64,000 nucleotides of DNA, taken from assembly GCA_006176705.1 (NCBI GenBank), contig QRFJ01000300.1:1247688-1311687 (forward strand), in the 5' to 3' direction. The translations under genes were made by a program, and so were the position numbers. The stretch comes from Cocos nucifera (lineage: Eukaryota; Streptophyta; Magnoliopsida; Arecales; Arecaceae). A model generated the notes under the pieces. That model was not told the origin of the DNA. It searched no databases and saw nothing but the letters and a program-made list of their open reading frames with translations. This document shows positions 33,977 through 48,800 of the stretch, piece after piece (within the stretch, counting starts at the first letter, position 1; each line of letters begins with the position of its first letter).

Positions 33977-36900
33977 ATTTTCCATTAACTCTAATTTTCC
34001 ATTAACTCTGTACATGCTCTGTTGATGGGAACTTTTTTGTTAGTTACATTACAAACCATGTCTGCCCATATCAGTACCTGGGTGTCCTAGTCTGATTTGT
34101 AGTTGCCCTCATGTGTTCATCAAGCTTTAACATTTCATTTAACTATTTACATATTTGACTGATTGAGTTGAATATTGCTCAGGGAAAAGTACCCTTCTTA
34201 ATCATCTTTTTGGAACAAACTTTCCGGAAATGGATGCATTTAAAGGAAGGTAAAGCTTTTGTGTCATTTTGCTGTAGTTCTTTTGCTCTTAGTGTCGTTC
34301 TAAATTGACATCTGTATGAGATATATAGGTGACATTGCCATAATTTTCCCTCCCTATCAGGGATCAAATTACCAAAGGTATTTGGATAGCAAAGGGTGTT
34401 GGCATTGAGCCTTTCACAATTGTCATGGATACAGAGGGAACTGACGCAAGGGAAAGAGGAGAGGTGAATCCCTCATTTTTCCTAAATGTGCAGGACATGT
34501 GATATATGCTCTTTCTTGTTTCTGTTCTTTGAGTCAGATTTCATGGCAATGTTTTAATTAGTGGTTTTGATGAGACTAGCAGGTTAGATGGACATGGTAA
34601 TGGTAACAAATCAAAGACTCTTTTCCATGTTGATAGTCTTTGCTTTTGTATTTACTGAAGCAAAAAAGAAAAGGTATAATAAGATAGCATGGACCCATTA
34701 ATTTCCCTCATGTTATGACTAAAGAATCCAATTTTCATTAAAAACTACAACTTTACTGCTGTTTAGTGTTTAGGAATCTAGCTCAAGTCATTGCATGCAG
34801 AAGATGAAAATTACTTGCTTTTCAATTACTCATAAGTCGAGCATCAATGTTTGTGCTATTTCATGTCAAGTACCTAATAATTGATTGGGGAGTTTTGAGT
34901 CACAGTTTTCTGTCAATTCCCACAATTATTTAGTTGGATGTCCTAGACTATGATTGCTTTCAGGATATCGTCTTGTTGCAGATTTTAAGATATTATAGAT
35001 GCACTTTTTTTGTCTAAATTTCTTGTGGAAGTTTTATGCACATTAAGTTAATGCTTGTTCTTTTTTAGGCATTATTGTTCACCAAAAATACAAACTTTCT
35101 CTATTTTTTTGTTCATGTAGAATTTGAAGTCCTTGATTTTGTTTCATCATCATCACTACACTATCATCATTGTCTTCTTTGTTGTCCCTGTTAGGAATTT
35201 AGCATGTATATCCCTGAAAGAAGCAGCACTGCATGTTACACCTCTTTAAAGTTCTAAAACATGCATATATTCCCCTTCAAATTATAAAAGTTGCATATGT
35301 GCTCCTGCGGTTAGATGACACCACTAAGAGAAGCAAGGTTACCATATTATTTCACCATTTCTTTCAATTAATGAATGTTTGCATAAACACTCTTTGAAGA
35401 GTGCTTATATGCTTATTTTCCCCTAAAAAATAAAAATACTTGTATATAATTAGCAATGAATTTCAGATATTATGTAATTAAGGAAAAATGGTTAATGGAC
35501 AATAACTTTTTAACCTAAGCAAAATAAGGTTTGAATGTTGGAAGTGGTGTAAAATTATAGGAACAGAATACATGCAAATTTCAGACTTTCAGAGGGTTAT
35601 ATATGCATTTTTCACTTTTTGAAGGGTAAATATAAAAGGCGGTCTTTGAGTATATTTGCAAAAATACCTTGTTATATTTTTTACAGACACCCATGTCTTG
35701 TTAATAACTCAGAAATACATTTGTGTTGTCATTTTCAGGATAATAATGCTTTTGAGAAGCAAAGTTCCCTCTTTGCATTGGCAATTTCTGACATTGTATT
35801 GATAAATATGTAAGTTGATGACTTAATGTTTGTTTTCCTTTTTCTGTGTTAGATCCTCCATTATCAAAACATGGTGTCGTAATATAGGAGTTTTGGTTCT
35901 TGACATAGCATTCCAGTGCTCATCATTGACAGATACATCCGACTCATGCAGGTGGTGCCATGATATTGGCCGTGAGCATGCTGCTAACAGGCCTCTTTTG
36001 AAAACTGTCTTTCAGGTAATTTTCTTTTATTTGTTTCCGATATAAATCACAATTTGCTATGCCTACATGGGGCAGTCTGGTGAACTTTTCTGCAGGTTAT
36101 GATGCATTTATTTAGTCCTCGAAAGACAAAATTGCTGTTTGTTATTCGTGACAAAACAAAGGTTTGCTTGTTTTTAGATAATCAGTTTAGTTTTGAATTA
36201 TCTATGGTCCGACTCCTTATTAATATCAGCATGTATCAAATGCATCTCAAATTTTCTTTGATGTTCATTGTCTTGTAGACTCCATTGAAACTTTTACAAC
36301 CTGTACTAATGGATGATATTCAAAAGGTGAAATCATATGCTTACCCTTAAGCAATAAGCATGTGTCTTTCATTTTTTAAATTTTGCTTTACAATGATTGG
36401 TGGTTATCATTTCTCCAGATCTGGGATACTGTTTATAAGCCCCAGGCTCACAGACAAACCGCACTCAGTGAATTTTTTAATGTGAGTGATTTGATGTACC
36501 TTGGAAAGTTTTTGGCATAACTATCCTAATAATCATGTGTTTGACATAAAGGTGGAGGTCACGGCTTTGCCCAGTTATGAAGAGAAGGAAGAACAGTTCA
36601 AAAAGGAGGTAGGGGTCGCAAGTAAAATAATAATTTGGTGTTAATCATTTGGAGCTTATTTTTTATCTTATATCTAACATAGGCATATACGTAGACACTT
36701 GCAGTTGTATTTAATCAAATTTTTGTATGTATGGGACCTACCACAATGTTTGCCTTGCCAACAACAGTTCTTAGTGCCCTGCAACCCCCCCTTCCCCTTC
36801 TGTCCCTTTCCTCAATATTTTTCTTAGCAATTAAAACTCTAATTTCATGGCTTTCATATAATTTTCTTCTGCAGGTTGAACAACTAAGGCTGCGGTTTTT

Positions 36901-39900
36901 TCATTCAATTGCACCAGGAGGTCTTGCAGGAGATAGACGAGGCGTCATTCCAGCATCAGGATTTTCTTTTAGTGCGCAGCAGATTTGGAAATCCATACGA
37001 GAAAACAAGGACCTTGATCTTCCTGCTCACAGGGTACATATTATGGATACCACTTGCTCACTTGTTGAATAGGTTCTGATTTATCTTCTTGCACTATTGT
37101 TCCTTTTATTAAATTTTTTAGGTAATGGTTGCTATCATTCGGTGTGAAGAAATTGCAAATGAAAAGCTCGATCGTTTGACTTTTGACAAGGTAAAGATGC
37201 ATGTATGGTTCTTTGGTTCTTTTCAGTTCCTGAGGAAATCTGCAGAATTATATGGTTGTTGGAATGCACTTCAGGGTTGGTTAGAGTTGGAGGCGGCTGT
37301 GCAATCTGGTCCAGCTTCAGGTTTTGGGAGGAAACTTGGCTCCATTATTGATGCTTACCTAGCAGAGTGAGCTTCTAACTAATTCTTCTTGGAAAATGTA
37401 CTTTAGGAAATGATATGATAAGCTATAAGCCAACGTCCAACAAACCTCTATATCCTTTAGTTTTACTTCATAGAAGTTGTCAGTGAAATTGTTGGTCGCT
37501 TGCCTGGTCTTTGTAACCATGCTCAATTAACATTTTGTCAAGTCGTGAAATAGTGTAGCCTGTAATATAGCAATTCATCAACATACTTATGCGCTCCCTG
37601 AACTGATTTATCTTAACATGCTAACCTAGTTTGAAAGCCTCATGTTTGATTATTAGTAGTTATCGAGTTCTCAGATTATCTTTTCAATACACCAATGTCA
37701 CTGATGCTGAGATTTGCATGAGTGTCCTATATCATCAATATTTAGTTTCTAGTCATTTTACATGGCATGTTAATTTTGATGGGATGAATTAGTTACTTGG
37801 ATGTCACCTTGCCAGATGGAGAAATGCCCATTGGCTCTGCAAGAGCTTAAGCTATTTTAGGGTTTTTGTCAAGTTTCTGTGCTCACTGTTATTTCACTCT
37901 AATGATCGTTTGATCCATCAAATTGTTGTCATGTGTAAAATACCTTTAAGGCTTTGATAATTAATTATAATTTTTTATGATGGCATGACTTGAAAAATCA
38001 TATTTTTCAGATTTCAAAAATGTTCTCTCTTTTTTGCCATTTAATATGACACTTTCCACGTTACCACGGCTTTAGCATTATCTTAAAAATACATGTCTTT
38101 CTATTTGATTAGTATGGTTGATATTTCATTGAAGAAATTGTCTACTGCATATTGATAGTTCTCTGAATTTGGGGGTGACAGTAGAAATTGCAAATTACTT
38201 TTAAAGTAAAGAACATTGCTAATTAACTCTCCTCATCTGTTGCAGGCGCATGGGTTAGTGATTTACATAAAGATTAGATTTTATTTTAGACAATTTGGAG
38301 AAAATAAATAGACAGGAGAGAAAGAGTTTTGATATAGTCAAAAATCAAGAGGAAGGACATAACTACAAACACTCTCATAAAGACAGGAAGGAAGTGGAAG
38401 GTTAAACAACTTGCTTGCATATATTGGCCTTATGCCCTCATATGTAGGTAATAATGATTTTGAACACTAAGAAGCCTTGATGTAGTTTAAATCATATATT
38501 TGAAAATAATTATTCCAAATAATTGATGTTAATTTATGTTAACCCTAGAATCTTTAATGCTAATGCATGTTAACCATATATTTGAAGAATGCAATCCAGT
38601 CACATAAGTACTATGATAACTTGATCTATATAAGCCCTTTTGATGCTGCTAAGACTTCTGAAAAATATTTTCCACTATCCTAAGATCAAGTCATATATTA
38701 TAAACCCGTAAAAGCTGGATCTCAATTTTTTGGCCCATAGTATTGTAAACATTAGTTATAAAAAGGGAATTTACTATTCCTACGATCCATTTAAAAAGCC
38801 AATCAAGTATGGTTAGGTATCTTAATAATGATCACCTTGAGTTATGAAAAATTGATTTACCTAGAATTATATCTCATAGATTGAGCATTCATCAACCATG
38901 AGAATGGGAATTTTCTTTTCGTTTTCTTCTAGTACTCTTGTTGTAGGGCAGCCAAGATTTAGCACTTCTCATTTCTTCCTTTTATTTCCTCTATGTTACC
39001 ATATTTCTCTTTAGGAGCTTATATAAATTCAATTTCTTATGGAGACCTGCTGGAGCAGCATATTTCATAAGTCCTAAAGAGATTATTTCCTAGTGCAATG
39101 GTGAGGAACATTACAATGAAATTGGTTTTTGGTTCCACTCAAGGTTTGTTGAATCGACATCGGAGGTTGTAGCGATCGGGGAATGGTTTGGTATGGTGCT
39201 GGTTTGTACCATGCTGACTTAATGCATATTGGAACTAGATCTGAAGGGAGGGGAGGGAGAGGAAGGAGAGAGAGTGCGGACTCACTTGGCTTGATGGAGG
39301 TGTGATCCGGAGGAGGGTAAAAGCCAAAGATGGTGGAGGTAGGAGGATGATCTTCATCACAACTAGAAGAGGAGGTGGTGGTGGCATTCTTACATTGATC
39401 CAAAAACCCTAACCCTAGTCGTGGTCATCATCACATCAGTGGCGACGTGATCATAGCTGGTTGATAGATCGGGAGAGAGGGAACTAGAGAGGAAGATCGA
39501 GAGAGAGGGGAGAGGGGGGAGAAGGATTGAGAGAGTGGGAGAGAATTCTGGAGAGATCACAATAGAGGAGAGAGGCGAGGTGACTCTCTTTTTATATAAA
39601 TTGGGCCGATTTAGTTTGGTGTCTGATCAACCAGCCGAACCATCTTGGTTACCAGCCGCTATAGTTCAGTATGTCCCAAACTACTTGGTTCGGGATGATG
39701 TGGCAGTCCTTGGGCTTCTGGTCTCTTTTCTTTGATAACAAGGTCAAATTTGCACCTAAAAAGATTGATTTCCTTATGGAATGATAAGGAACATTATAAA
39801 GGAGCTGATCTTTGATTCTAGTTTCTTTGATAACAACATCATTGTTAACTAACTAATTTATCCCAAAAGCTTAAGTTGTTAAGGAAAGGTTCAATAATGT

Positions 39901-42900
39901 GTAAGCCTTAACATCATAATTTGCATGTCCTCAAGACCATATCTTTTGATTTAAACTCACCATTAGTAAGTGGAGGGATAAGCTACTTGAGTTTTGCCTT
40001 ATAAAGATCTTGTATGCCTGACCATTTAAAGAAGTTCTATTATTTATTTTAATGGTTGAGATTGTTATTTATATGTGATTGATTTGTCACTGCAACCTTG
40101 ATCGGGCTTTCTTTCTGTATATGAGATGCTTTTCATGGAGATTAGTGAGTCATGATTTGGCCTTCGAATGCATCCTTGATATCTCTCTCAAACGAGGGAT
40201 GATCAACCTCTCTCCAAGTATGGGATATCATCCACTCATGAAAGAAATTGAGTGTGGCAAAGATATGCTTCATAGGAATCACCTTTGTCTTTGTTGTTTG
40301 CTGAAACAAGTAAATAACAGTTCACGCACCATGAACTACAACAATAGCCAAGATCTCAATGGAAGGATGCAGTCAAATAAAATATGATGTAGGTTGTCAG
40401 AGATGTAGTCAACTATGTGCTGACTGCTAGCTGTGGGCCATTGAGGGTGAGAGATAACATAAGTAACTTTCTGATACACATGATCAAATTATAATACATA
40501 TGGGAGCGCAATATCATCATACTTATTTCTTCATGAAAACCATGTGCTTCTTAGAGTGAAGAGAGTTCTCTAAAAGAAAGATCTCATATGGAAGTTTTTT
40601 AGATCTTGTACATGAACAACATGAAGATGGTTAAAAAAGGATTCAGCTTAAGTAGTGCTCATTTCTCATGTAAGACAATACTAGGAAAACAAAACGAACG
40701 AGAAATGAAGGACAGAAGTTGGCTTACTACCAGGGTTGACATGTGATAGTTCTACAAATCATGACATGGTGCATTATTATCCTACCTGAAGTAAAAGGGA
40801 AAAAACTATTTTATATTTTGTTTGGCAAGTGACATATTACAAAAAGAAGATATAGGTGATGGCTTGGTAGAGATACACATGCAAAGAGGTTAGAAAAATA
40901 GCAGTAAAAGGAATTTGGAACCAACGTTCACCAACGTTCATCATCTCCGTACTAGACCTCATACCTGTATCTTCCTATTACAATGTCGGTATGTGGTTCG
41001 GTACGATATAAGCTGACGTATCGAGTATCGGTATGGTACAAGGCACTATACCAGTGTGAGACCCGTATGGTATGGTATGGGTTGTACTGGATGGTTTGGT
41101 CCGGTACGACATTCCACGTATGGAACTATCTTAAACTGCGCAATTTGGTGCATACCAAGCTATGCTAGCAGTTGAGTAGGACAGTTCCGGCATTCGAAAT
41201 AAGAAACCAGTGAAGGGGAGAACGAGAAGGAAAGAAAAGAAAAGAGAGGGAGAAGGGGAGGGAGGGAGAGGGAGAGGTAGAGAGGCTAAAGGAGGGGCTC
41301 CATGCTCCTCCTGATTGAAATAGGGGTTATTCATCTCTCTTTTTTTATTTTACAAACTTTAAGTTAATTCGGCAATAGGGTTGCCAACTTCACTTAAAGT
41401 ATGCAAAGTAAAAAAAAAAAAAGTGGTTGTCGACTTCACTTAAAGTTCACAAAATAAAAAAAAGGGTAGATGACCCCTGTTGCGATCGGGAGGAGGGCGG
41501 AGCCCCTCCTCCAACCCTCCATGGCCCTTTGGTAGCCCTCCTCTGTCTCCCTCTCTTTCTCTTCTCTCTCACACATTATTTCTCTCCCCTGCCCTCTCTG
41601 TTGTGTTGGAATATGCTCCACCAGCCTTCACTGTATTTCTCCCTCCCTTCTTCCCTCTTCCTCTCCCTCTGCCTCCCTCCCCCGCTTTGTCTTTTCTTCC
41701 CTCCTGTTCTCCCTCTCCCCCACTGTTTGCTGTGTTGATATATGCCCTACATGGAATGGCATGGAGGTGTACCAAACCATGCCGTTGGCTGATTAGTTCG
41801 GGCCGTGGTACCGGCATAACAAACCTTGAGTAAAAGAATGGGAGAAATGATATAGGAGGACAAATAAAGAAAGATAGAATAGTGGTATATTATCTATGAG
41901 GTTAGATCAAAAGAACTAAGTACTTTTGTACCTTTTAACCATATCAGAAGGCCTATAATGCAAGGTCGATAAACATGTATATAAATGCCATCCCATACAA
42001 AACATATTAGAAGACTCATGAGCTTTGACTAGCAACTTCTAGTAGCTATTGTCTTAGGAAAACATTACGACCTTGCCTTGTCTAATTGCAATTCTGATTT
42101 GAGTTTGTGTACTGGATCACCTATTTTGTAGGGGAAGACACTTTATGCCTTACCGAAACTCCTATTTTCTAAGTTTAATAACCAAGCAAACTAAACAATA
42201 TACCTACAAGTTGTTATGTTGTAGTTAGAGCCAAGATTGATATTTGATGAATATTTTTTTTTTTCATGAGACAATATATTAATCTATGTCTGTTACATTT
42301 TAGTGGCTTATTGTTAAAAATTTAAAGCATGTGCCTTTATCTTGTGAGAAAGTATCCTTATGAAGTAGAACATTTCTACAAGCTTCCTTTTTCTTGTGTG
42401 AACAAACAGATCAAGATATGATGTTCATGAGGAATTCACTTTGGCAAGGAGAAATTTCATTCTTTTCTAATTGGAAATACTAATTTTTGGGAACATATTT
42501 AAGCTGCTTTGTCGGGTGAATGATTCTCTTATTACTTTGACTTGCTTTTGTTTTCCTCTCTCGAAAAATGTTAAATTGGAGCAATTTTTCATACCATTTG
42601 GAATTAAGACAAGCATTCTTGTTTATGATAATCTTATTTATTTTCTTGTAGGTATGACATGGAAACTATGTATTTTGATGAAGGTGTTAGGACTACAAAA
42701 CGACAACAGTTGGAATCCAGAATACTGCATGTGAGACATTGCTCAACTTCAATCACAGCTAAGCAAAGATCATTTGGTTTGCTTTCTTACTTAATGGCAA
42801 TACTAATAGATACATTCTTATTTAAGTAAAATACTAATTAGTGGAGACGAGTCCATGATTGATTGGTAGTGGAGTTAGGATGATGTAGATGATAACTAAA

Positions 42901-45854
42901 ACTTAGGAGATACGGAGGGAGTTGGGTGGACCAATGCATGTTATTTGCAGAAAATGCAAGGATTTTTTTAAAACTGGACTGGTGGGAGCTAGGAGGGGCA
43001 TGGCCCCCTGGCTCCATCCCTGCATCCGTATCTATTTCAGCCTCATGTCTCCTTAGGGTGCACGATTTTCTTTATTTACCATTGAACTTGCCTAATGAAC
43101 AAGCAACAGTGTTCTAGTTGCTTTTGATATTGATGATCCTTTCACAAACCGTGGTTTTTCCCATTTTGGAAAATAATTGTTTGAGCAGCCTACTAATTTT
43201 GTGAATTCTATTGAAGGTTGGTTTTAGAATCATGACTAACATAAATTGTTTCTAGTAAATTTCTCATTGTTTGGAGAAAGGTCTTTTTGCATAATCTGTA
43301 TTTGTACTTCAAAACATTGGAAGTAGTATTAAACATTGGCTTTAACAGGGGGAAGCAACAACCTATTCATATTTTGTCAAAATTGGCACTGAATGGAGGG
43401 ATATTATGAGACAACTAGATGAATGTTTTTCTATTATTAACTCCTACTGAGATTTATTTTCACTGAATCAATGAAGAAGGCTAGAATAGACTAAGGATTC
43501 AAGCAAGTAATTGCTGAGTGATATTTGCTATGGAATTAAACATTGTGGAAGTCAATTAAGTATAGTTTTAGATGTCTTTTGAATAACTATTCTTCCTTTT
43601 TTTTCTCTGGTTCGTGGGGGGAGGGGGGGTAGATAATAAATATTCTTTGATTGTTTAAATGAGACTCTTCTTGGTGTTATGAAGAAGGACAAAGATAAGA
43701 ACGTTTACCATTCTGAACCGTACTGCCCTATATTGACCATATTGTATTGCACTAGTTGGTACTGAGATTAGGTTCAATATATTAGCCAAACCAGTCTGTA
43801 CTGGTTCTAACTGAATGGAACTGTCCCATATCACCCGTTACCAATCTGTACTGTTAATTTCAGGTGGTATAGTAATTGAGAGTGTGAAAAGATGTTGGAT
43901 ACACCCATGTACTGGACCAACCATACTGTACTGAACCAATAACCTACTGCTATGGTTTTTAGTATCAATTTTGTGAAACTTGTGAAAGACTTTAAGCACT
44001 TACAAAAATTCTTATAGTTGCTCTTTGTGTATTATAGGAAGATTTTCAGATTTAATTTTGCCCATTAAATTCTCAAGCCGTGACTTGAGATTTAAGCAAT
44101 TATTTTAGCTTGATTTATATGAGTTTGGAGTGCATCGATGCACGTGGCTCTTTAATATGTTAGATGCACTAATAAAGATCATTTTGCCTAAATTTCATGG
44201 TTTTAAAGGATACTGATGGCTTGGTTTCCCCCTTTCCAAAGTCATGAGCTTGGTTTGGATTTGTTTATATTTAGGCTCACTCATTTTTGTTTTATAAAAA
44301 GGGAGAGGAGATGATGAAATTGCAAATAACATGAAATCCTTTTTTTTTTTAATGCCATATTTTGGCTTATCTTCTTTTCTAGGTTGATTGGATGCAGCTC
44401 TAGTTTGCCTCATATTGTGGATACAATCAGTCTTGGTTTGTTATAGTTTATTCATTATGTAATATAGTGAATATGAATTATATTATCACATTCTAGATAA
44501 TTTTGAAATCATAGTAAATTGCAAATATGATCCCCAAAAAGAGTTGGTAAAGTGGTTGATACAAGGAAGAGAGGAGAGGGATCATGAGGAAGGTTTCCTC
44601 CAACTTGATATAGGGAAAAGGAGAAAGGATTGCACTAGCAAATATTATCTACTTTAGTCTATGAATTCTATAATGACCATTTAAATAGCATTTTTGGGTT
44701 CTTTTCTTTTTTTCCATGCAAAAATTTAAAGCATTACATGTTACTCACCAAAGTAATTATTGGGCCATATGCTCTTTGATCTAATAAGGGTTTCCCCAAA
44801 TAGATGGTTTTTGTCATACTATTGGCTTAATCATATAGAATGGCAAAAACATAACAAGACAGAAAAGTTTTGATAAGACTACTATAGCTATATTTTGTTG
44901 AGATATATGGTGGGGACAACCACCACTTGGGTTTGAACTATGGACCTCTTTCAAGTGGAGAGCAGTGCCAACTAATTGGTTGAGTTAATGTTGATTGGAG
45001 TTTGGAGGTGTATAAGATTTAACAATGTTAAATTTTGTTATATGTTCTATGGAAACCCAATCTACGACTAGGAAAATACATACATATCTATGTATTTATG
45101 TGTGTAACCCATGAAAATAAATGAAAGTGCTGAAGTGCTCAGTGTTGTTTGGTGTTATAATCAAGGATCACCAACTTGGAACTGGATCTTGTGCTGGTCG
45201 GCCAGTGGTACGAGTTGTTATGCCCCGACTCAACATAAAAACGGGCTTGAATTGACATAAAAATGGGAGAGGGAGGGAAGGAGAGGGAGGCTAGTGGAGA
45301 TGGCGGCAGTGGCCACTGGAAGGCTGTGGAGGCTGCCAAGGCCTCCTGGGCTCAGCGGTCCTCTATAAGAGAAAATGGGAAGAGAGCGATAGAGAGAGGG
45401 GAAGGAAGGGTAGAGGAGGGAGGGGAAGGTGGCGTAGAGGCCACTGGACGGTCCAAAACACCTTTGCAGCTGTTGCTGTTCGAAACAAGGGCTTCACCCT
45501 TATTTTATTGAAGTGTATCGGATTTTTTTAAAAAATATAACGAAACAGGGGCGAAGCCCCCGTTTCAAATAGTGGTGGCAGCGGGGGTGTTTTGGGCTGT
45601 CCGACGCCACCCGACGGCCCTCCGACAGCCTCCCTACCATCTTCCCCTCCCTTCTCTCCCCTCCCTTCCCTTCTCTCTCTCTCTTCTCACATCTTGTGGA
45701 GGACCACAGAAACTTGGAGGCTCGACGGCCTTCTGACAGCCTCGATGGGTCACCGTTAGCCACTGCTGGTCTTTTCCTTTCCTTTCCTCCCCTCTTCTCT
45801 CTCTCTCTTCTTCTCTTTCTTTCTTCCTTGCTCCATCTTCGCCAGCGTTCCGAA

Positions 45855-45885
<31 letters not shown>

Positions 45886-48800
45886 CTCACATCTTGGACC
45901 ACAGAAACTCGGAGGCACGATGGTCTTCTGGCAGCTTCAGCAGGCCACTGTTAACCACCACCGATCTTTCCCTTTCTTTTCCTTCCCTCTTCTCTCTCTC
46001 TTTTCTTCTCTTTCTTTCTCCCTTGCTCCATCTTCGCCAGCGTTCCGAATCGGACGTCCGAATCGCACCGGTTAGCCACCGGTATAGTTAAGCACTCTCT
46101 AAACCACCCAGTTGAGGCAGTTCGACAAACCATTATTTATAATACATGATGTGTCTTTGAGAATAATGCTAGGACTTTTTTCTTCTCAGATTGTTGGGTT
46201 TTAGTAATGTTTATATATAGTAATATTTATGAAATCTTAGAGACTAATGTATGTCAAACTTGAAGTTTTGATTAAGAGCAAAAAATCTAGATTTTATTCT
46301 AAATTTGGATGATCGAACTTTTATTCTTGACGAGTTACAACTTTTAAATATCTTTTATTAAATTCAAATGTAGGGTACATCTTTACATCTAATATCTTAA
46401 GTTAATAGGAATAAAATTTAAAATAAAAGTGGTTATTTGTAAATGATATTCATGTCAATAAGTCCTTGTGTTTGTTTGTTTGTCTACCTATCTTTAAAAG
46501 CTGTATTTTAAATCACTTATTTAAACCCTCACCTTAAGCAACCTGCCATTACTGATGTAGAGGGAGATAGGAGGGCAATTCACCTAGTGCACCCCACATC
46601 CTAAACGACCACTTGAGGCCTCTTCATAGAGGTCTTTATAGAGATCAACAATTAGGCTTGTTAGGAAGTAGATAGAAAGGAAAATTCGCATGAAGAAGAA
46701 GGATAAGAATGACAAGAAGAAGAGTGAGAAGGGAAATAGAAATGGTCAATCCTGATTTCTCCTTCCAGTTGATCCTTCTCCAAAAAATTTTTTTCCTATC
46801 CAACAAGATATTCATTAGTGATGTTCCTCCTCTTCTTCTCTTGATCACCATGGCCATCTAGCAAGCAAGGAGATTCCACCTCCACTTCTTCGTATGGTCA
46901 CCATGTTAGATGTGTGCTCTAGAAGTCAGATTGGCCGACACTTGTAATATACTTTCTAGGGGCATTATTGCAATTTTGACTAAAATTAATAAAGAATTAT
47001 TTTCTTCTATCACATTGTGTATAAAGTGTCTGTGATACATCCTTTGAGTTAATGGGAATGATGATGCATATTTTCAAGAGTTAGAAATTTAAGACATGTA
47101 TTATCATAATTAATTTATAAATTATGCTCGACCGTAGGATCATTATAAGGATGGTGATCGATTTGGAAGGTTGGTGTACGATTGCTTTCTTAGGATGGAT
47201 GGATCTTGAGTCTATGGTGTGGAGACACCGGAGTGAGAGTATAGGTACTCGTTGAGAACGAGGGCATTGAGTGTAACCATTTTGAGCTGTCATAAGAAAG
47301 TTTACATTCTCGTCAATGACTAGCTTGATGTTGCAGTTGTGTCTGGTTCTTTGACCTAAGGTACATTGGCAGTTTACCTTGAGTGTGTTATAGTTTGACT
47401 ACACCATAACTCGGTCTCTTAGCCATTCGGAATCTTAAAGATGTATGTTGGCTATAGCATGTTTATTATAGAAATTGGATCACACTAATAGGAGATCTAT
47501 CAACATTGGTAGAGGAGTAGTCCTATGATGATCATGAGATCGAGTTTTTAAGCCCATGGCCATGGCAGAGTGAAATAATAGAAAAGAGTTTTCTATTAGG
47601 ATTTCACATCGGACTTGAATCAAATGATTTATTCATATGATGGGTGTTGGGTTTGACGAGTTCACCTTAACCTAATCCTGTCGGAGCTCATGATAGAGGA
47701 ACTCAATCACACAGGTAGCCGCACCAAGAGGTTCATATTCAATTTTGATGGATTGCTACCACATATTGCTAGGTGTCACTGGTGGATTTTGGGATCAATT
47801 AGAATTGTCTTGATGATCGATGATTTTAATTGGATGAATTAGAAAAAATTTTGATCCATCGAAAGATGTTTCGATAATGTCTATGATGAAGATCACGACA
47901 TATTTCATTACCATATAGAATTGAACCTAACTGGATCATACAAACAAGGATTTGAGTCTGGGTGTCATCAATTGGGCTAACCCAGTTTGATTGATTTGGA
48001 TTAGATCCAATTAGATTCAAAAAAAATCATGCTAGCACACGATTGAGCTTGACTTTCTCCTTCTGTCTTTATTCTAGTTCATCTAGAATGAGTCAAATTA
48101 GATTTGGCTCATCCGGAAACCCTGTATGGGTTTGTCTTAATTTGATTGGAGCTTGTCCAGGTCAGATAGAGGCTTGTCTTGGCCTAATTTGAGTTTGTCC
48201 TAAAGAGTTTAGGGCTTGTCTTAAAATAACCAAAGGGCGTCAGGATAAGAGGTCGTTTGACCCGGTCTTTGCACTAATTAAAGGAGGAGACGTGTGCCCC
48301 CTAGAATTTATCTGCGGGTGCACGTCCCAAGAGGTTTTTGCGTGAAGAAAAGAGGGCGCACGCCCCTTTATGGCATGCACCCATGGTGGATATACGTGGA
48401 GTCTTGTGGAGAACAAACACTTGGGAGATAACCTATTGCGCCAAACCTTTCTTCCCTACTTGGTTTTCATGTGACCTCTATGGATTTTTGTGCGACAAAA
48501 AATTAGAATAAATGGTAGATGGCATGGAGATCAGGTAGGAGTCCTTCTGCTTTAAGCAAACTAGTTGCTTAAAGCCCGAGGACTCCAAGGTAGCAAATAG
48601 GTCTATAAATAGGGCCCTACGCTAAGTGTTTGTGCATTCCATTCTCTCTACGGCGAAGCCCTGTCTCTCCCTCTACCTCCATGCCCTCTCTTTTAGATCT
48701 CCTCCCTCTTCTCCACGCCTAAGGAGTTGGGCGTTTCAGCGATCAAAAGTTGAGAGCAGCTGGCGCAAAGACAAGGTAAGAAGACCCTGTTCGTGAGACG

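Larger units (their letters stand above)
37367..42651 (+). other. RHD3-like intron 12 (5.3 kb)
   Basis: Non-coding apart from repeat-derived open frames. It holds two MITE-like repeats of one family (about 39140-39745 and 40920-41830). The rest is T-rich unique-looking intron sequence. The donor is GA|GTGAGC and the acceptor TTCTTGTAG. Confidence 0.8.

Noticed and set aside
37209..37274. Longer version of exon 12 starting at 37228
   Set aside because: In frame and with an AG, but adds residues absent from RHD3 relatives; the acceptor at 37274 gives the conserved WLEL(x)EA start.
41427..41833. Proline/serine/leucine-rich open frames
   Set aside because: Translation of C/T-rich low-complexity DNA in a MITE-like repeat.
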